Shown here one piece after another: positions 1 through 9,100 of a stretch of DNA of 42,922 nt. This DNA comes from Solimonas sp. SE-A11. Its GTDB lineage: Bacteria > Pseudomonadota > Gammaproteobacteria > Nevskiales > Nevskiaceae. Positions within the stretch are counted from its first letter, which is position 1. Every line of letters begins with the position of its first letter. The position numbers were made by a program, and so were the translations under genes. A model generated the notes under the pieces. That model was not told the DNA's origin. It saw only the letters and a program-made list of their open reading frames with translations, and did no database searches. The DNA lies in the NCBI RefSeq assembly GCF_030345715.1, contig NZ_JAUASX010000029.1, positions 1-42,922 of the forward strand, written 5' to 3'.

Positions 1-24
1 CACGCTAATCACTCCTGGTCATCC

Positions 25-43
25 CTGGCGAGAAAATCGCCAG
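25..43. repeat. Perfect short hairpin at window start
   Basis: Two 7-base arms, CTGGCGA and TCGCCAG, face each other around a GAAAA loop. It lies just left of the paired repeats at 57-111 and may belong to the same insertion-sequence remnant. No T-run follows, so I do not call a terminator. Confidence 0.4.
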
Positions 44-56
44 AGTACCGATTAAC

Positions 57-111
57 GTGGGTCAAATTTCAGTGCGCACTTGCCTCTTGGGTGGGTCAAT
101 TCTTACTGCGC
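57..111. repeat. Paired direct repeats resembling an IS21-family terminus
   Basis: Two 21-base copies share the frame GTGGGTCAA-N7-TGCGC, at 57-77 and 91-111, 34 bases apart. Multiple closely spaced terminal repeats of this kind are typical of IS21-family ends. The family assignment is inference from memory of such ends; no transposase gene is visible here. The helicase reading frame starts inside this block, so the repeats probably mark where an insertion or deletion cut the 5' side of that gene. Confidence 0.4.
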
Positions 112-2554
112 GCCAACAGCCGCGCAATCCCAGAGGCGCTGGGTCACCCAGGAGACGCAGAACGCCCTGGAAGCAGTTCGTCCAGCCCTGGAATCTCAGA
201 GCGTGCGCACGCGCCTGGAAAATCCTATCGTCAGGGGTATTCTGGGCGAGGAAGCCGGTTCTCTCGAGAGGTCTCTAGCTCTATGGGCGACGAATTGGGC
301 TTCCTACTGGGGTGCGCTGAACGACCGGCACACGCAAAGCGAGCTTGTCGCCTGTAAGGATCTGTTCGACAGGGTCGAGAGCAGGCCTCTGACCGAAGAG
401 CAAGCTCGCGCGGTGATCTGCTTCGACAACCGCGTACAGGTGGTGGCCTCGGCCGGATCCGGTAAGACCTCGACCATGGTGGCCAAGGCCGCCTACGCGA
501 TCCATCGCGGCTTCGTGAGACCCGAGCAGGTTGTATTGCTGGCCTTCAACAAGGAAGCTGCGAATGAACTCCAGGATCGCGCCGCGCAGGCGTTGAGGCG
601 GCTGGGCGTGGAGGGCATTTCTGTCAAGGCCTCGACTTTCCATGCGTTGGGGCTGCGCATTATCGGGAAGGCCACAGGAGAAACGCCGGATGTCCCGGAT
701 TGGGCCATGGAAACCGCCATCGGGGTTCGCAAGCTATCCGAGATCATCGACCAGCTGAAAGATGGGTCACCGCAGTTCCGGACCCAGTGGGACCTGTTCC
801 GCTTCGTTTTCGGTAAAAGCCTGCCTGCTCTAGGTTCCGAGGGGCCTGCCGATGCCTGGGATGCCGACGGCAATGGACGCGTCCTGACCGCCAATGGCGA
901 ACGCGTTCGCAGCCAGGAGGAGGCCGAGATCGCCAACTGGCTCTTCTACAACGGGGTGGACTACGTCTACGAGCCGCCCTATGAGCTCAAGACCGCGAAC
1001 GCAGATCACCGCCAGTACAAGCCCGACTTCCACTATCCCGGCATCAAGCTCTACCACGAACACTTCGCGCTCGATGCCCGCGGACAGGCACCGGCGCACT
1101 TCGAGGGCTATCTCGAGGGGGTCCGCTGGAAGCGCCAGTTGCACGCCAGTCACGGCACCTCACTGTTCGAGACCACCTCTCACGGAATCCGATCAGGCCA
1201 GGATTACCAACGCTTGGAGAAGGAGCTGACCGCACGCGGCGTCGTTCTGGACCCTAACCCGGACCGCCCTATTCCCAGCGAAGGTCAGAAGCCCATGGAG
1301 GCCGTGGAACTGGTTGGACTGGTTCGGGCATTCATCAGTCACACCAAGAGCAACAGCCTGACCGTCGAGGACATGCGCCAGCGGCTCGAACTCATGCCCG
1401 ACGACGGTTCCAAGCATCGCCACAGGATGTTCCTGGGCATCGTCGCCCCGGTTATTTCGGCCTGGGACAAGGCTTTGGCTGCGGAAGGCGGAATCGACTT
1501 CGAGGACATGCTCAACCAAGCGGCAGGACACCTGGAAGGCGGCCGATACGATGCGCCTTTCCACCTGGTCATGGCGGACGAATTCCAGGACGCATCGCGT
1601 GCCCGAGCCCGTCTTTGCCGGGCCATGGTGCAGAAGCCCGGACGATTCTTCTTTGCCGTCGGTGATGACTGGCAGTCAATCAACCGATTTGCAGGAGCCG
1701 ACGTGTCGGTGATGACCGGCTTCCGGGAGTGGTTTGGCCACGGCCAGGTGCTCAAGCTGGAGCAGACTTTCCGCTGCCCCCAGGAGCTCTGCGATGTCTC
1801 CAGTGCTTTCGTTTCCAAGAATCCTGCACAGATAGCAAAGCGGGTCCGCTCGGTGACGCCCTCCGCCGGTCCGGTCCTGCAGGCCTTTGAAGTTGAGCAT
1901 CGGGAACGGTTGGCTAGCGCCATCGACCAGTTCATTGGTCAGCTTTGTGACGGGGTGCGCGATGGCACTGTCCCGGCGGGCCGCAATGGCAAGGTCTCGG
2001 TGTTCATCCTGGGGCGATACAACACTGACGTCGCATATCTGCCGACCCGGCGGGCACAGTTCGAGCATTGGATCGATCTGTCCTTCCTGAGCATGCACCG
2101 GTCCAAAGGCCGTGAGGCCGACTACGTGATCCTGCCGGAAATGGTCAGTCGCTTCCGTGGTCGTAGCTTTCCCTATGCGCGTGCAGACGACCCGGTTCTG
2201 GATTTGGCCATGCCGGCTGGCGACACCTTCCCTTTGGGGGAGGAGCGGCGCCTTTTCTATGTCGCCCTGACTCGAGCTCGGCGAAGGGTGATCCTGTTCA
2301 CGGTAAAGGGCCAACGATCGGTTTTCTTGCGCGAACTTGAAGACGAAAAGGCCGTTCAGGTCTTGAGCGTCGGCGGAGGGGTGATTCAGGAAACACGATG
2401 CCCAGCTTGCAAGCACGGGGTCATCATCCCTCGAACGGGTCGCTATGGAGCGTTCGAGTCCTGCTCGAACTTCCCGTTCTGCCGCTACAAGCCTCGAAAG
2501 GGTCGTGCCAATGTGCCCCGTGGCTCAGGAGGAAAGCCCGCGGTGGGGCCTTAG
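80..2554 (+). CDS. DNA helicase IV (HelD/UvrD)-like SF1 helicase with embedded nuclease-like domain and zinc ribbon
   Basis: SF1 DNA helicase, predicted cytoplasmic. Walker A ASAGSGKT is at residues 123-130, Walker B DEFQD at about 500-504, GDDWQSI follows, and the motif VI region EERRLFYVALTRAR is near 725. The stretch around the Walker A closely resembles E. coli HelD. Unlike HelD, about 100 residues (280-385) are inserted between the first helicase motifs and Walker B. They contain YKPDF, LYHEHF and W-K-R-Q, a plausible PD-(D/E)XK nuclease arrangement. The C-terminus has CPAC and CSNFPFC, a topoisomerase-type zinc ribbon. The start is doubtful: the TTG at 80 lies inside IS-like repeats, GTG at 203 is an alternative, and the first in-frame ATG comes after Walker A. 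The N-terminus is therefore probably truncated or replaced. Likely a DNA-processing or defence enzyme. Confidence 0.85.
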   Translation: MPLGWVNSYCAPTAAQSQRRWVTQETQNALEAVRPALESQSVRTRLENPIVRGILGEEAGSLERSLALWATNWASYWGALNDRHTQSELVACKDLFDRVESRPLTEEQARAVICFDNRVQVVASAGSGKTSTMVAKAAYAIHRGFVRPEQVVLLAFNKEAANELQDRAAQALRRLGVEGISVKASTFHALGLRIIGKATGETPDVPDWAMETAIGVRKLSEIIDQLKDGSPQFRTQWDLFRFVFGKSLPALGSEGPADAWDADGNGRVLTANGERVRSQEEAEIANWLFYNGVDYVYEPPYELKTANADHRQYKPDFHYPGIKLYHEHFALDARGQAPAHFEGYLEGVRWKRQLHASHGTSLFETTSHGIRSGQDYQRLEKELTARGVVLDPNPDRPIPSEGQKPMEAVELVGLVRAFISHTKSNSLTVEDMRQRLELMPDDGSKHRHRMFLGIVAPVISAWDKALAAEGGIDFEDMLNQAAGHLEGGRYDAPFHLVMADEFQDASRARARLCRAMVQKPGRFFFAVGDDWQSINRFAGADVSVMTGFREWFGHGQVLKLEQTFRCPQELCDVSSAFVSKNPAQIAKRVRSVTPSAGPVLQAFEVEHRERLASAIDQFIGQLCDGVRDGTVPAGRNGKVSVFILGRYNTDVAYLPTRRAQFEHWIDLSFLSMHRSKGREADYVILPEMVSRFRGRSFPYARADDPVLDLAMPAGDTFPLGEERRLFYVALTRARRRVILFTVKGQRSVFLRELEDEKAVQVLSVGGGVIQETRCPACKHGVIIPRTGRYGAFESCSNFPFCRYKPRKGRANVPRGSGGKPAVGP

Positions 2555-2606
2555 AGCTTCGATTGAAGTGACACTTTTCCATTGTGGACTTTACATCACC
2601 TCGGCA

Positions 2607-2656
2607 CGCAGAAACGGTCACAGAACTTGCGCAAACGTCCCGCAGAAACGGTCACA
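2607..2656. repeat. Second pair of direct repeats, possible IS remnant
   Basis: CGCAGAAACGGTCACA occurs exactly twice, at 2607-2622 and 2641-2656, 34 bases apart. That is the same spacing as the pair at 57-111. The 10-mer GCGCACTTGC also occurs at both flanks of the helicase (73-82 and 2724-2733). Together this suggests IS21-like terminal repeats on both sides of the helicase. The remaining 2555-2801 sequence shows no gene I can support. Confidence 0.4.
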
Positions 2657-2801
2657 TCAAGAGATCACCTTCCTAGGTGTTTAATGAACAGGATCAAAGT
2701 CATGAGGCCGGGGAAGATTTAGGGCGCACTTGCATCGAATAGACGGTCGCGAATCAATGGGGTGTCGACGAGTCTATTTTCGTCATGCCGGATTAGCGCC
2801 C

Positions 2802-3764
2802 ATGTTGTTCGACAAGCCTTTCGTAACCCTGCCGAAGAATCGCCGTGGAAGGGACTTCTGCATCGGCGACCTGCATGGCTGTTATGCCATGCTCAACCGC
2901 TTGCTGGAGGCGGCTTGTTTTGATTCCGGCCGAGACCGACTGCTCTCCGTTGGTGATCTTGTTCATCGCGGACCGTCATCGGTTGAATGCCTGAAGATGG
3001 CAGAGAAAAGTTGGTTCTTCCCGGTCATGGGTAACCATGAGGCTATGCAACAAGGCGCGTACAGAGGAGAAATTGGTGCCGATGGAAGACTGGTGGTTCA
3101 AGCTTGCGAGTACGACGGTCCAGATGATCCTCTGCGGCCTGGGAGGAAGGATCAGCGTCACATAGAACAAATTCTGGACAGATTGCCATTGGCGTTGGAG
3201 TTCACCCTGTCCGACGGCCGCCGTGTCGGCATCGTTCACGCCGGCTTGCCAATCGAATGGTCGTGGTTGGACGTACAGGGCATGATCGAGCGCGACAGCC
3301 GGCTGTTCGACAAGAATCGCGGAGGAGTCCAAGCCGATCTCCTGTGGGACCGAGCACCGATGGTCTCGGCCGCCCTGGCATCATTGCCGGACATAAAAGG
3401 TGATTTGATCACGGCATACTCCGCCCGGGACCGATATCGTCACGCCCTGGCGAACCAGCCTGTGGCGGGCATCGATCTGCTGTTGTCTGGGCACACCACG
3501 CTTAGGTCAGGACATCCTCTGTCTACCGGCAATCGTGTCTACCTCGATACCGGAGCTGGCATGATCGATGGCCGGCTGACGATGCTGGATTTGTTGAAGG
3601 GAAGCTACTGGCAGGTTGCGGATCCTCGGCTAGATCCGGAGCTGTCCGTTACGGAGTATCCGAGCGTGCCTTTGACGCAAAGGGACCTGGTTTGGCTCAC
3701 TGAGGAGGAATGGCGGACCGCGGAGACTTTTCGGGCGGCCCGGCCGCCCGTTCGCGGACAGTAG
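2802..3764 (+). CDS. PPP-family metallophosphatase (PrpA/lambda phosphatase-like)
   Basis: Predicted cytoplasmic metal-dependent phosphoesterase of about 320 residues. It carries GDLHGC, GDLVHRGP and GNHEAM, with later metal-ligand candidates HAGLP and SGHTT and the closing LDTGAG. This is the order of the bacterial PPP Ser/Thr phosphatases. The second motif normally reads GDxVDRG; here CAT encodes His where Asp is expected, a change next to the catalytic histidine that could lower or alter activity. ATG 2802 is chosen because it places the first motif about 18 residues in, as in relatives; ATG 2757 and TTG 2730 are possible. It ends 70 bases from the convergent tniQ. The substrate (phosphoprotein or nucleotide) cannot be told. 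Confidence 0.8.
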   Translation: MLFDKPFVTLPKNRRGRDFCIGDLHGCYAMLNRLLEAACFDSGRDRLLSVGDLVHRGPSSVECLKMAEKSWFFPVMGNHEAMQQGAYRGEIGADGRLVVQACEYDGPDDPLRPGRKDQRHIEQILDRLPLALEFTLSDGRRVGIVHAGLPIEWSWLDVQGMIERDSRLFDKNRGGVQADLLWDRAPMVSAALASLPDIKGDLITAYSARDRYRHALANQPVAGIDLLLSGHTTLRSGHPLSTGNRVYLDTGAGMIDGRLTMLDLLKGSYWQVADPRLDPELSVTEYPSVPLTQRDLVWLTEEEWRTAETFRAARPPVRGQ

Positions 3765-3786
3765 GCGCTGACGTGATTCGAGGCTT

Positions 3787-3833
3787 GGCCCGCGAACTGG
3801 GCCTGCAATGTGTTGTTGACTGAAAACAGCACA
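3787..3833. terminator. Hairpins between convergent phosphatase and tniQ
   Basis: GGCCC/GGGCC (3787-3803) and TGTGTTGTT/AACAGCACA with one mismatch (3809-3833) form two adjacent hairpins in the 70-base gap between convergent genes. No clear T-run follows on either strand, so this is a weak bidirectional terminator call. Confidence 0.3.
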
Positions 3834-3834
3834 T

Positions 3835-5709
3835 TCATTCGTCAACGAACTGTAATCCCGCCGCCTCGACGATCTCGCGGATGATCTGGTCTCTTGAAGC
3901 CTTCAGGCAGGCAGGGATCTGATAGCGCTGCAGTACTGCCGATCGCCGGATCACCCGCGACGATTTCGCTAGTTCTGCGACCACCAGGGTCAGCTGCCGT
4001 CGTCCGAAGTCTGCTGTGCTTTCGACGTTCGCTAGTATGGCCTCATGGGTTAGGGGAAATCGCGAAGGGCTCTTGCGAACCATGGAGCGAAGACCGGCTG
4101 CATCGAACAGGTTCGTGCTGGTGATTCTTGGGTAGTCCGACAGTCGCTGCATCTCTGCGGCAGCCAGAAGCACTCTCTCGGCGCTTTGCACGTCGTCGGT
4201 TCTCGGAAGGTTCCGAGGCGGATTCTGCGCCCTGCGGCAGCGAAGCGGAGCGGTCACCTCCTTAAGCCACTCACGATCATGACTGCCTAGCCAGTTGAAA
4301 GCAGTGCCATGCTTCCCCTGGATTTGCGTCAAGGAATCCAGTTCGGCTACGGCTGTTTCCAGCAAAGCGCGATAGCGTGCTTGTGTATCACCGTGAAGCT
4401 TTTGCCGAATCTGCTCGGCAAATTCGATGTCCACCTTGGCGACCTCGTTGAGCAGGCGGTCGGTGGAGACCTTGATCCTCAGGCGCTCCCGGTTGAGTGA
4501 TGCCCCCGCCAGGACGCGATCAACCGATCGCTTGAGCAGCACTGCCGATGGCTCCTTCCGGAGGAAGATTACGCCTAGTCGCGCGGCGAAGAACCTAACC
4601 TCAGGCAGCGGGACCTGCAGGCTCCGTGCGATGGCTGCGGCGGATTCGCCATGATCCGCCTTCAATCGTAAGGCATGAACCCATTCGGGGGCCCAACGAT
4701 CCTGGTGAGCTGTCTCCGAGCTTTGGCCGATCGGCGAATCCAGCGCGGTGGATTCGAATGCGCCAATGGAATCGCTAACCAGCAGGGTAAGCAACACCTT
4801 CAGCAAAGGGTGTTTCGCGTATTGAGGCTCATTGAGCACGTTTCGAGGCCAGTTGAACCCGGCGGCCGAGAGGCCGCGCGCGTCGAACAGCCACTTCTGG
4901 AGCGAGCCTCCGTACCGTCTGGCCAGAGCCTGGTTCAGTGCGTGGTAACAGAGGTGACCACCGCGGCGGAGCCCCTGCTCGATGAGGGCCTTGCGCATGT
5001 TCTCGGTCCAAGCCTCAGGGGTCAGGCGCGGCGCTTGGTTGCACATATGGGCGATCGCGATGGAAATGCGCTTCGCTTCGAAGGGAGGAAGCCCTGGAGG
5101 AACTAAGTAAGTCGGTGTGTTGTGGTTGCCTTTAGTGCACCTGGAACGAGGCGCAAGCGGAAAGCCTGTGGACCCTGAGATCATGTGGCACTGTTGGCAC
5201 TGAGACACCAGAGAGCGATTGTGGCGCCAACACACACAAATTCCTGGGAACTGATGCTCTCGATGGTAATAGCTGCGACCGAAATCCTCGCGATCCTCCA
5301 GCGCACACTCTTCGCAATACCTCCAAGCACGCGATTCCGCCGAAAGGTAGAGTCTTGAAGTTCCGAATGCGCTCAGGATCTGGGAATGGTGGGTGCCCGA
5401 CTCGTAGTATTTACGGCATCGACTTCTGACCTCGGGGTCTAGGAAATAGGTCAGAGCAGGGAAAAGGGTGTGCTGGTCTATCAGCACAGCCAGGGACTTC
5501 TGGCGATGATGCGAAGGGAGCGCCTCTGCGAACTCGGGCAAGCGGGGTGGAAGAACTCGCTGCCGATGCCACTGAGCGTCACCGAGTCCCATCATCTTAT
5601 AGGCAGTCACGGGCGCGGGCAGGTCCAGAGCAAAAGCCAGACGGGCAAGTGCCGACTGTGGCATCTCCCCCGGATAGATGCGGGGGAAGTAGCTGAGTTC
5701 TCCGCCCAC
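3835..5709 (-). CDS. tniQ: TniQ/TnsD-like target-selection protein
   Basis: At 624 residues this is the length class of TnsD rather than short TniQ. The N-terminal TniQ domain carries YCEEC at about 131-135, then HREHQFPGICVCWRH at about 149-163 and a further CQQC, the CCCH zinc arrangement of the family. In Tn7, TnsD binds a specific chromosomal attachment site and recruits TnsC; the long C-terminal half would be the DNA reader here. The start is GTG 5709, within the TAGTG junction with the tnsC stop, so the two genes are translationally coupled. It is last in the tnsA-B-C-tniQ operon. The site it recognises cannot be predicted. No second tniQ or CRISPR-Cas gene is visible. Confidence 0.88.
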   Translation of the reverse strand: MGGELSYFPRIYPGEMPQSALARLAFALDLPAPVTAYKMMGLGDAQWHRQRVLPPRLPEFAEALPSHHRQKSLAVLIDQHTLFPALTYFLDPEVRSRCRKYYESGTHHSQILSAFGTSRLYLSAESRAWRYCEECALEDREDFGRSYYHREHQFPGICVCWRHNRSLVSQCQQCHMISGSTGFPLAPRSRCTKGNHNTPTYLVPPGLPPFEAKRISIAIAHMCNQAPRLTPEAWTENMRKALIEQGLRRGGHLCYHALNQALARRYGGSLQKWLFDARGLSAAGFNWPRNVLNEPQYAKHPLLKVLLTLLVSDSIGAFESTALDSPIGQSSETAHQDRWAPEWVHALRLKADHGESAAAIARSLQVPLPEVRFFAARLGVIFLRKEPSAVLLKRSVDRVLAGASLNRERLRIKVSTDRLLNEVAKVDIEFAEQIRQKLHGDTQARYRALLETAVAELDSLTQIQGKHGTAFNWLGSHDREWLKEVTAPLRCRRAQNPPRNLPRTDDVQSAERVLLAAAEMQRLSDYPRITSTNLFDAAGLRSMVRKSPSRFPLTHEAILANVESTADFGRRQLTLVVAELAKSSRVIRRSAVLQRYQIPACLKASRDQIIREIVEAAGLQFVDE

Positions 5710-6950
5710 TAGCGAAACCTCCCCTTGTTAGCCTGACTTTTTGCCTCCGCCCTCTTCATCAGATCATCGATATCAGTCATAAGGTCCGGGTGCCAGATGT
5801 CAGGAAAGTTCTGCAGTGCGGCCAAGTCACCCGACTTCAGCGCGTACACCGCCCCGTGAATCAGGCCGGCCCTCCTGAAGCCCTCCTTGATATTCTCGGA
5901 GTTTAGGATTTCGCTCTCGTTCTCCATCGCTACCCGCTGGCTGGTGATCATCACTGCATTCAAGAAGGCTGGTAGCCCCTGGCTGTACAGATAAAGAAGT
6001 TCGACCAGATCGGGAGTGAGTTCGGCCTGGTGCTTTACCAACTGATAGCTCCAGCGCACCTTGCAGAGATCCTCCCACTCCGTTGCTTTGGGATTCCGCA
6101 TGCGATGCAGGCGGAAATCACCGGCGGCAAATCTGCGGCCCGCACGTACATCCCGAGTAAATAGGTCATAGGTGTGGTAAGTACCGCAGATCAGCATGGG
6201 GGTCTTGGATACCGAGATCGAAGCCAACATGAGATTCAGGATGGTCCGAGGCTCCGCGCCCTTGGCCTGCAGGACATCCTGAAATTCATCCCACATGACC
6301 ATGCCGATGGCAAACAAATTGCAGAGCAGCGCGATACCGGCGTATAGCGCGTACACCGAGCGTCTTTCGTGGTAGTGAGCCACGAACTCAGGGCCGACTA
6401 TCTTGCGGAGAGCGTCGAAAAATCCCATTGCTACGGCGCGGGGGGTGACCCTGCCCATGCAGCGAACGTAGAGAATAGGGATCTGGAGAAGTGGAACCTT
6501 TCCTGCGCTCAAGCGTGCATGATCGATGGTCCTTGAGTACAGAGACTGGATCTTCTCCATCCCGCTCGATTTTCCGCTTCCCGCAGCCCCGGTGAACAAT
6601 ATGGCGTGCTCGTCGGTTTGGTAGTCAATCGCGGCCAGAGCTATCTTGAACGCTCGCTCGAAGTCGGTCTGAGACCAGTCGCCTAGAACGGGCATGCCGT
6701 TATGTAGCAACTCCTTGCTGCGGATCAGATACCCGTTCCGCATGTGGCCATCAATGGCCAGATAAAGGGGATACAGCTCTTTGCGTGGATAGAACGAATC
6801 CAGATTGGCAATGAGCTTCATCATGCGTTCTTCAATCGGAGCGTTGCGATCCTTCTCGGTAGCAACGGGAATCGCGGCGGAGTTCTTGAAAAATTCCATC
6901 CGGCTTAGTGTTTTAGGAAGGTGTTTGAGCAGAAGATTATTGCTAGTCAT
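5709..6950 (-). CDS. tnsC: TnsC-like AAA+ ATPase transposition regulator
   Basis: 413-residue AAA+ ATPase linking target selection (TniQ) to the transposase (TnsA/B). Walker A GAAGSGKSS lies at about 121-129 and Walker B MVMWDEFQD at about 218-225. The short hydrophilic N-terminus and a C-terminal tail rich in K/R and Q fit TnsC proteins, whose ends contact the partners. ATG 6950 overlaps the tnsB stop by four bases (ATGA), and its own stop overlaps the GTG of tniQ by one base. No interruption is seen, and the Walker motifs are intact, so it is likely functional. Confidence 0.9.
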   Translation of the reverse strand: MTSNNLLLKHLPKTLSRMEFFKNSAAIPVATEKDRNAPIEERMMKLIANLDSFYPRKELYPLYLAIDGHMRNGYLIRSKELLHNGMPVLGDWSQTDFERAFKIALAAIDYQTDEHAILFTGAAGSGKSSGMEKIQSLYSRTIDHARLSAGKVPLLQIPILYVRCMGRVTPRAVAMGFFDALRKIVGPEFVAHYHERRSVYALYAGIALLCNLFAIGMVMWDEFQDVLQAKGAEPRTILNLMLASISVSKTPMLICGTYHTYDLFTRDVRAGRRFAAGDFRLHRMRNPKATEWEDLCKVRWSYQLVKHQAELTPDLVELLYLYSQGLPAFLNAVMITSQRVAMENESEILNSENIKEGFRRAGLIHGAVYALKSGDLAALQNFPDIWHPDLMTDIDDLMKRAEAKSQANKGRFR

Positions 6951-9100
6951 GCTTTGATTTCCCGGAGAATGGAGCTGATCTCATCCTCGATGTAGGAGGA
7001 CAGTAAGTTGGCTTGGGACTTTCGCCCCGGCTTCTGGGCCAAATCCTGAGTGCCCTCATCGGGGGCGTCGACCGAACCCATGCCAGAGCGTGCTGCTTCG
7101 ATATCACTCTCGCGGAGGCGTCCCTGCTCTTCCTCACGTTTTTCTGCAACACTTTGCGCGCTTTGCGGTACGGACCCACGGTCCTTGGCGCGCCGGCGAG
7201 CGGTGCGATTCGCCTCGTCGAGGTCGTGTATTAACTGCGCCCGCTTGAGTTCTTGCTCCTTTCTTACTTTTCGGCGTTCCGCATTGGCGCTTTCGTCCAT
7301 GGACTCCGAGTCCGCATAGGTCCATTGGTGCATATCGCTGCTTAGATCGATGCGACGGCAGGTGATGAACTTGCCGGCTCTCTTGTCCTGCACGTACAGG
7401 AGATCGGGCCGAGAGGGATCGGAGCGGGCTTTCACCAGTTCGGTCTTATCCTTGGCGAACTGGAAGCGCCTGTCGCGTACGTACTCGTCACAGGTGTAGT
7501 GGAACTTCCTGTAGGAAATTCCTTCCCTGGTAATCCGTGCCTCGACTTCAGGGAGCAAATGAACCCAAAGTTGCTCCTCGGGGAGAGCCTGTAGCGGGGC
7601 GGTCAGGTTTTCGCAGCCCCAGTTCCATAGGTCGAGTGGGGTGGCTCTGACTTTGTTCATCTGTGCGATGACAGGCACTGCGCGTCTTGGCATCGGGCGC
7701 TGGAGTTCGCTCAAGATCCAGCGGATGACCAAGACGCGCAATTCGTAGATGGTGTACACCGCGCGCTTCTTGGGGTTACCCGTGCCGCGCATCTTTCCTG
7801 ACTTCGGACGATGGCCGGCGATGTAACGGAATAGGCGGGACTTGATGACCCCGATGATGTTTTCCACATCACCTTTGGCATAGCCAGCCCGGGCCTTGGC
7901 GTTGCTCAGATTGATTGGCAGGCTGATGACGTAAGAGCTTGTCCGATTGCTGCGATAAGCCGAGCCATTGTCGCTGAGATATCTGACAGGTGTCCCGGAT
8001 ACTGGCCATTCCGAAGGATCGATCTTGATCCCGTAAAATGCACAGAACGCTACTTTGTCAATGATCGAGTTGTAGAAGGCTAGGGCATAAGACTCCTCCG
8101 ACGCGGTGCCGAGATCCAAGTGGAACCCGCAGATCATGTTTGACCACGTATCAATGACCAAGATGATGAAGGCCGCGCCGATGGGTTCACCGGCAACATT
8201 CACGACCTCGATTTGGGTGCCGGAATCGTCCATCTGATATTCGGCCGCGGGACCCGCATGCTGCTCGTGGGCGGCATGTAGTGAGCTGGAGTGCTCCAGA
8301 TCGAACTTGGCGGCGCCGGCAAGCTTCCGATCTAGTTGTCCGGACTTGTTGAGCTTGTTAAAGGCATAACGGAACTGCTCAAGGCTGATGTCATGAGCTG
8401 GGTCCGGGGGCAAGAGTACTGATCGGCCAGCTGCATCTACCGTCTTCTCGCAGAGTGCAATCTTTACTTGGTTATAAATGTATTCTCGCGACCCTCCGGC
8501 GCGCGCGGACCGCAGAATGGCAGCATCCATGGTCTTGCGAACCTTATCGGAGAGCGCGAAGGGCGATGCGCCTGCAATCTTGGGGCCTCGCCGCTTCTCC
8601 CCTTCTTTTGCCCCGCGTCCCAGGGTCTTGGTGCCAATCGCGGGAATCAGTGCGGCTTCGGTCATGCCGTTCCGCCAATACCGGTACATCGCTTCGTAGA
8701 CGGTCTTTGGATCGATGGCCTGATCAGAGGCGACAAATGCGACGAGCGGACCGCGAGAGGATTTGTGCAATAGAGGGGCCAGATTTGTGGTCTTCGCCCT
8801 ATCCTTGAGGGCGTTCAGGATCGCACTGGCGCGGTCGCGGCTTCTGATCTGGAAGGGGGTCAACTCACTTTCAGAGTAGAGTGCAGTGGGCGGCACCCAA
8901 GTTTTGACGTGGACCAACGAGGCCTGAATCTCTCGCGTGATCAGTGACAGGGAAAATCGTTCCGGTGGGCATCCCTTGCCCTCTAGACGGAATATCCACG
9001 CGACATGCTCGCCGCTGCTGTCCCTCTCAAGGTGGACGATCCGGCAGAACGGGATGGTTGATTCTTCCTCCGGCACCAGGACCATGTTGATATTCACCAT
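6947..9100 (-). CDS. tnsB: TnsB-like DDE transposase
   Basis: 717-residue DDE transposase that binds the transposon ends and does 3' strand cleavage and transfer. The catalytic triad candidates are D291 (YQMDDSG), D377 (YLSDNGS) and E413 (KGDVENIIG), in a retroviral-integrase-like core at about 285-420. The N-terminal 200 residues would hold the DNA-binding helix-turn-helix domains, and a beta-barrel follows the core. The highly charged tail (about 590-690, rich in E, K and R) ends in a short segment that in Tn7 relatives contacts TnsC. It overlaps tnsA by seven bases and tnsC by four. All catalytic residues are present. Confidence 0.92.
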   Translation of the reverse strand: MVNINMVLVPEEESTIPFCRIVHLERDSSGEHVAWIFRLEGKGCPPERFSLSLITREIQASLVHVKTWVPPTALYSESELTPFQIRSRDRASAILNALKDRAKTTNLAPLLHKSSRGPLVAFVASDQAIDPKTVYEAMYRYWRNGMTEAALIPAIGTKTLGRGAKEGEKRRGPKIAGASPFALSDKVRKTMDAAILRSARAGGSREYIYNQVKIALCEKTVDAAGRSVLLPPDPAHDISLEQFRYAFNKLNKSGQLDRKLAGAAKFDLEHSSSLHAAHEQHAGPAAEYQMDDSGTQIEVVNVAGEPIGAAFIILVIDTWSNMICGFHLDLGTASEESYALAFYNSIIDKVAFCAFYGIKIDPSEWPVSGTPVRYLSDNGSAYRSNRTSSYVISLPINLSNAKARAGYAKGDVENIIGVIKSRLFRYIAGHRPKSGKMRGTGNPKKRAVYTIYELRVLVIRWILSELQRPMPRRAVPVIAQMNKVRATPLDLWNWGCENLTAPLQALPEEQLWVHLLPEVEARITREGISYRKFHYTCDEYVRDRRFQFAKDKTELVKARSDPSRPDLLYVQDKRAGKFITCRRIDLSSDMHQWTYADSESMDESANAERRKVRKEQELKRAQLIHDLDEANRTARRRAKDRGSVPQSAQSVAEKREEEQGRLRESDIEAARSGMGSVDAPDEGTQDLAQKPGRKSQANLLSSYIEDEISSILREIKA

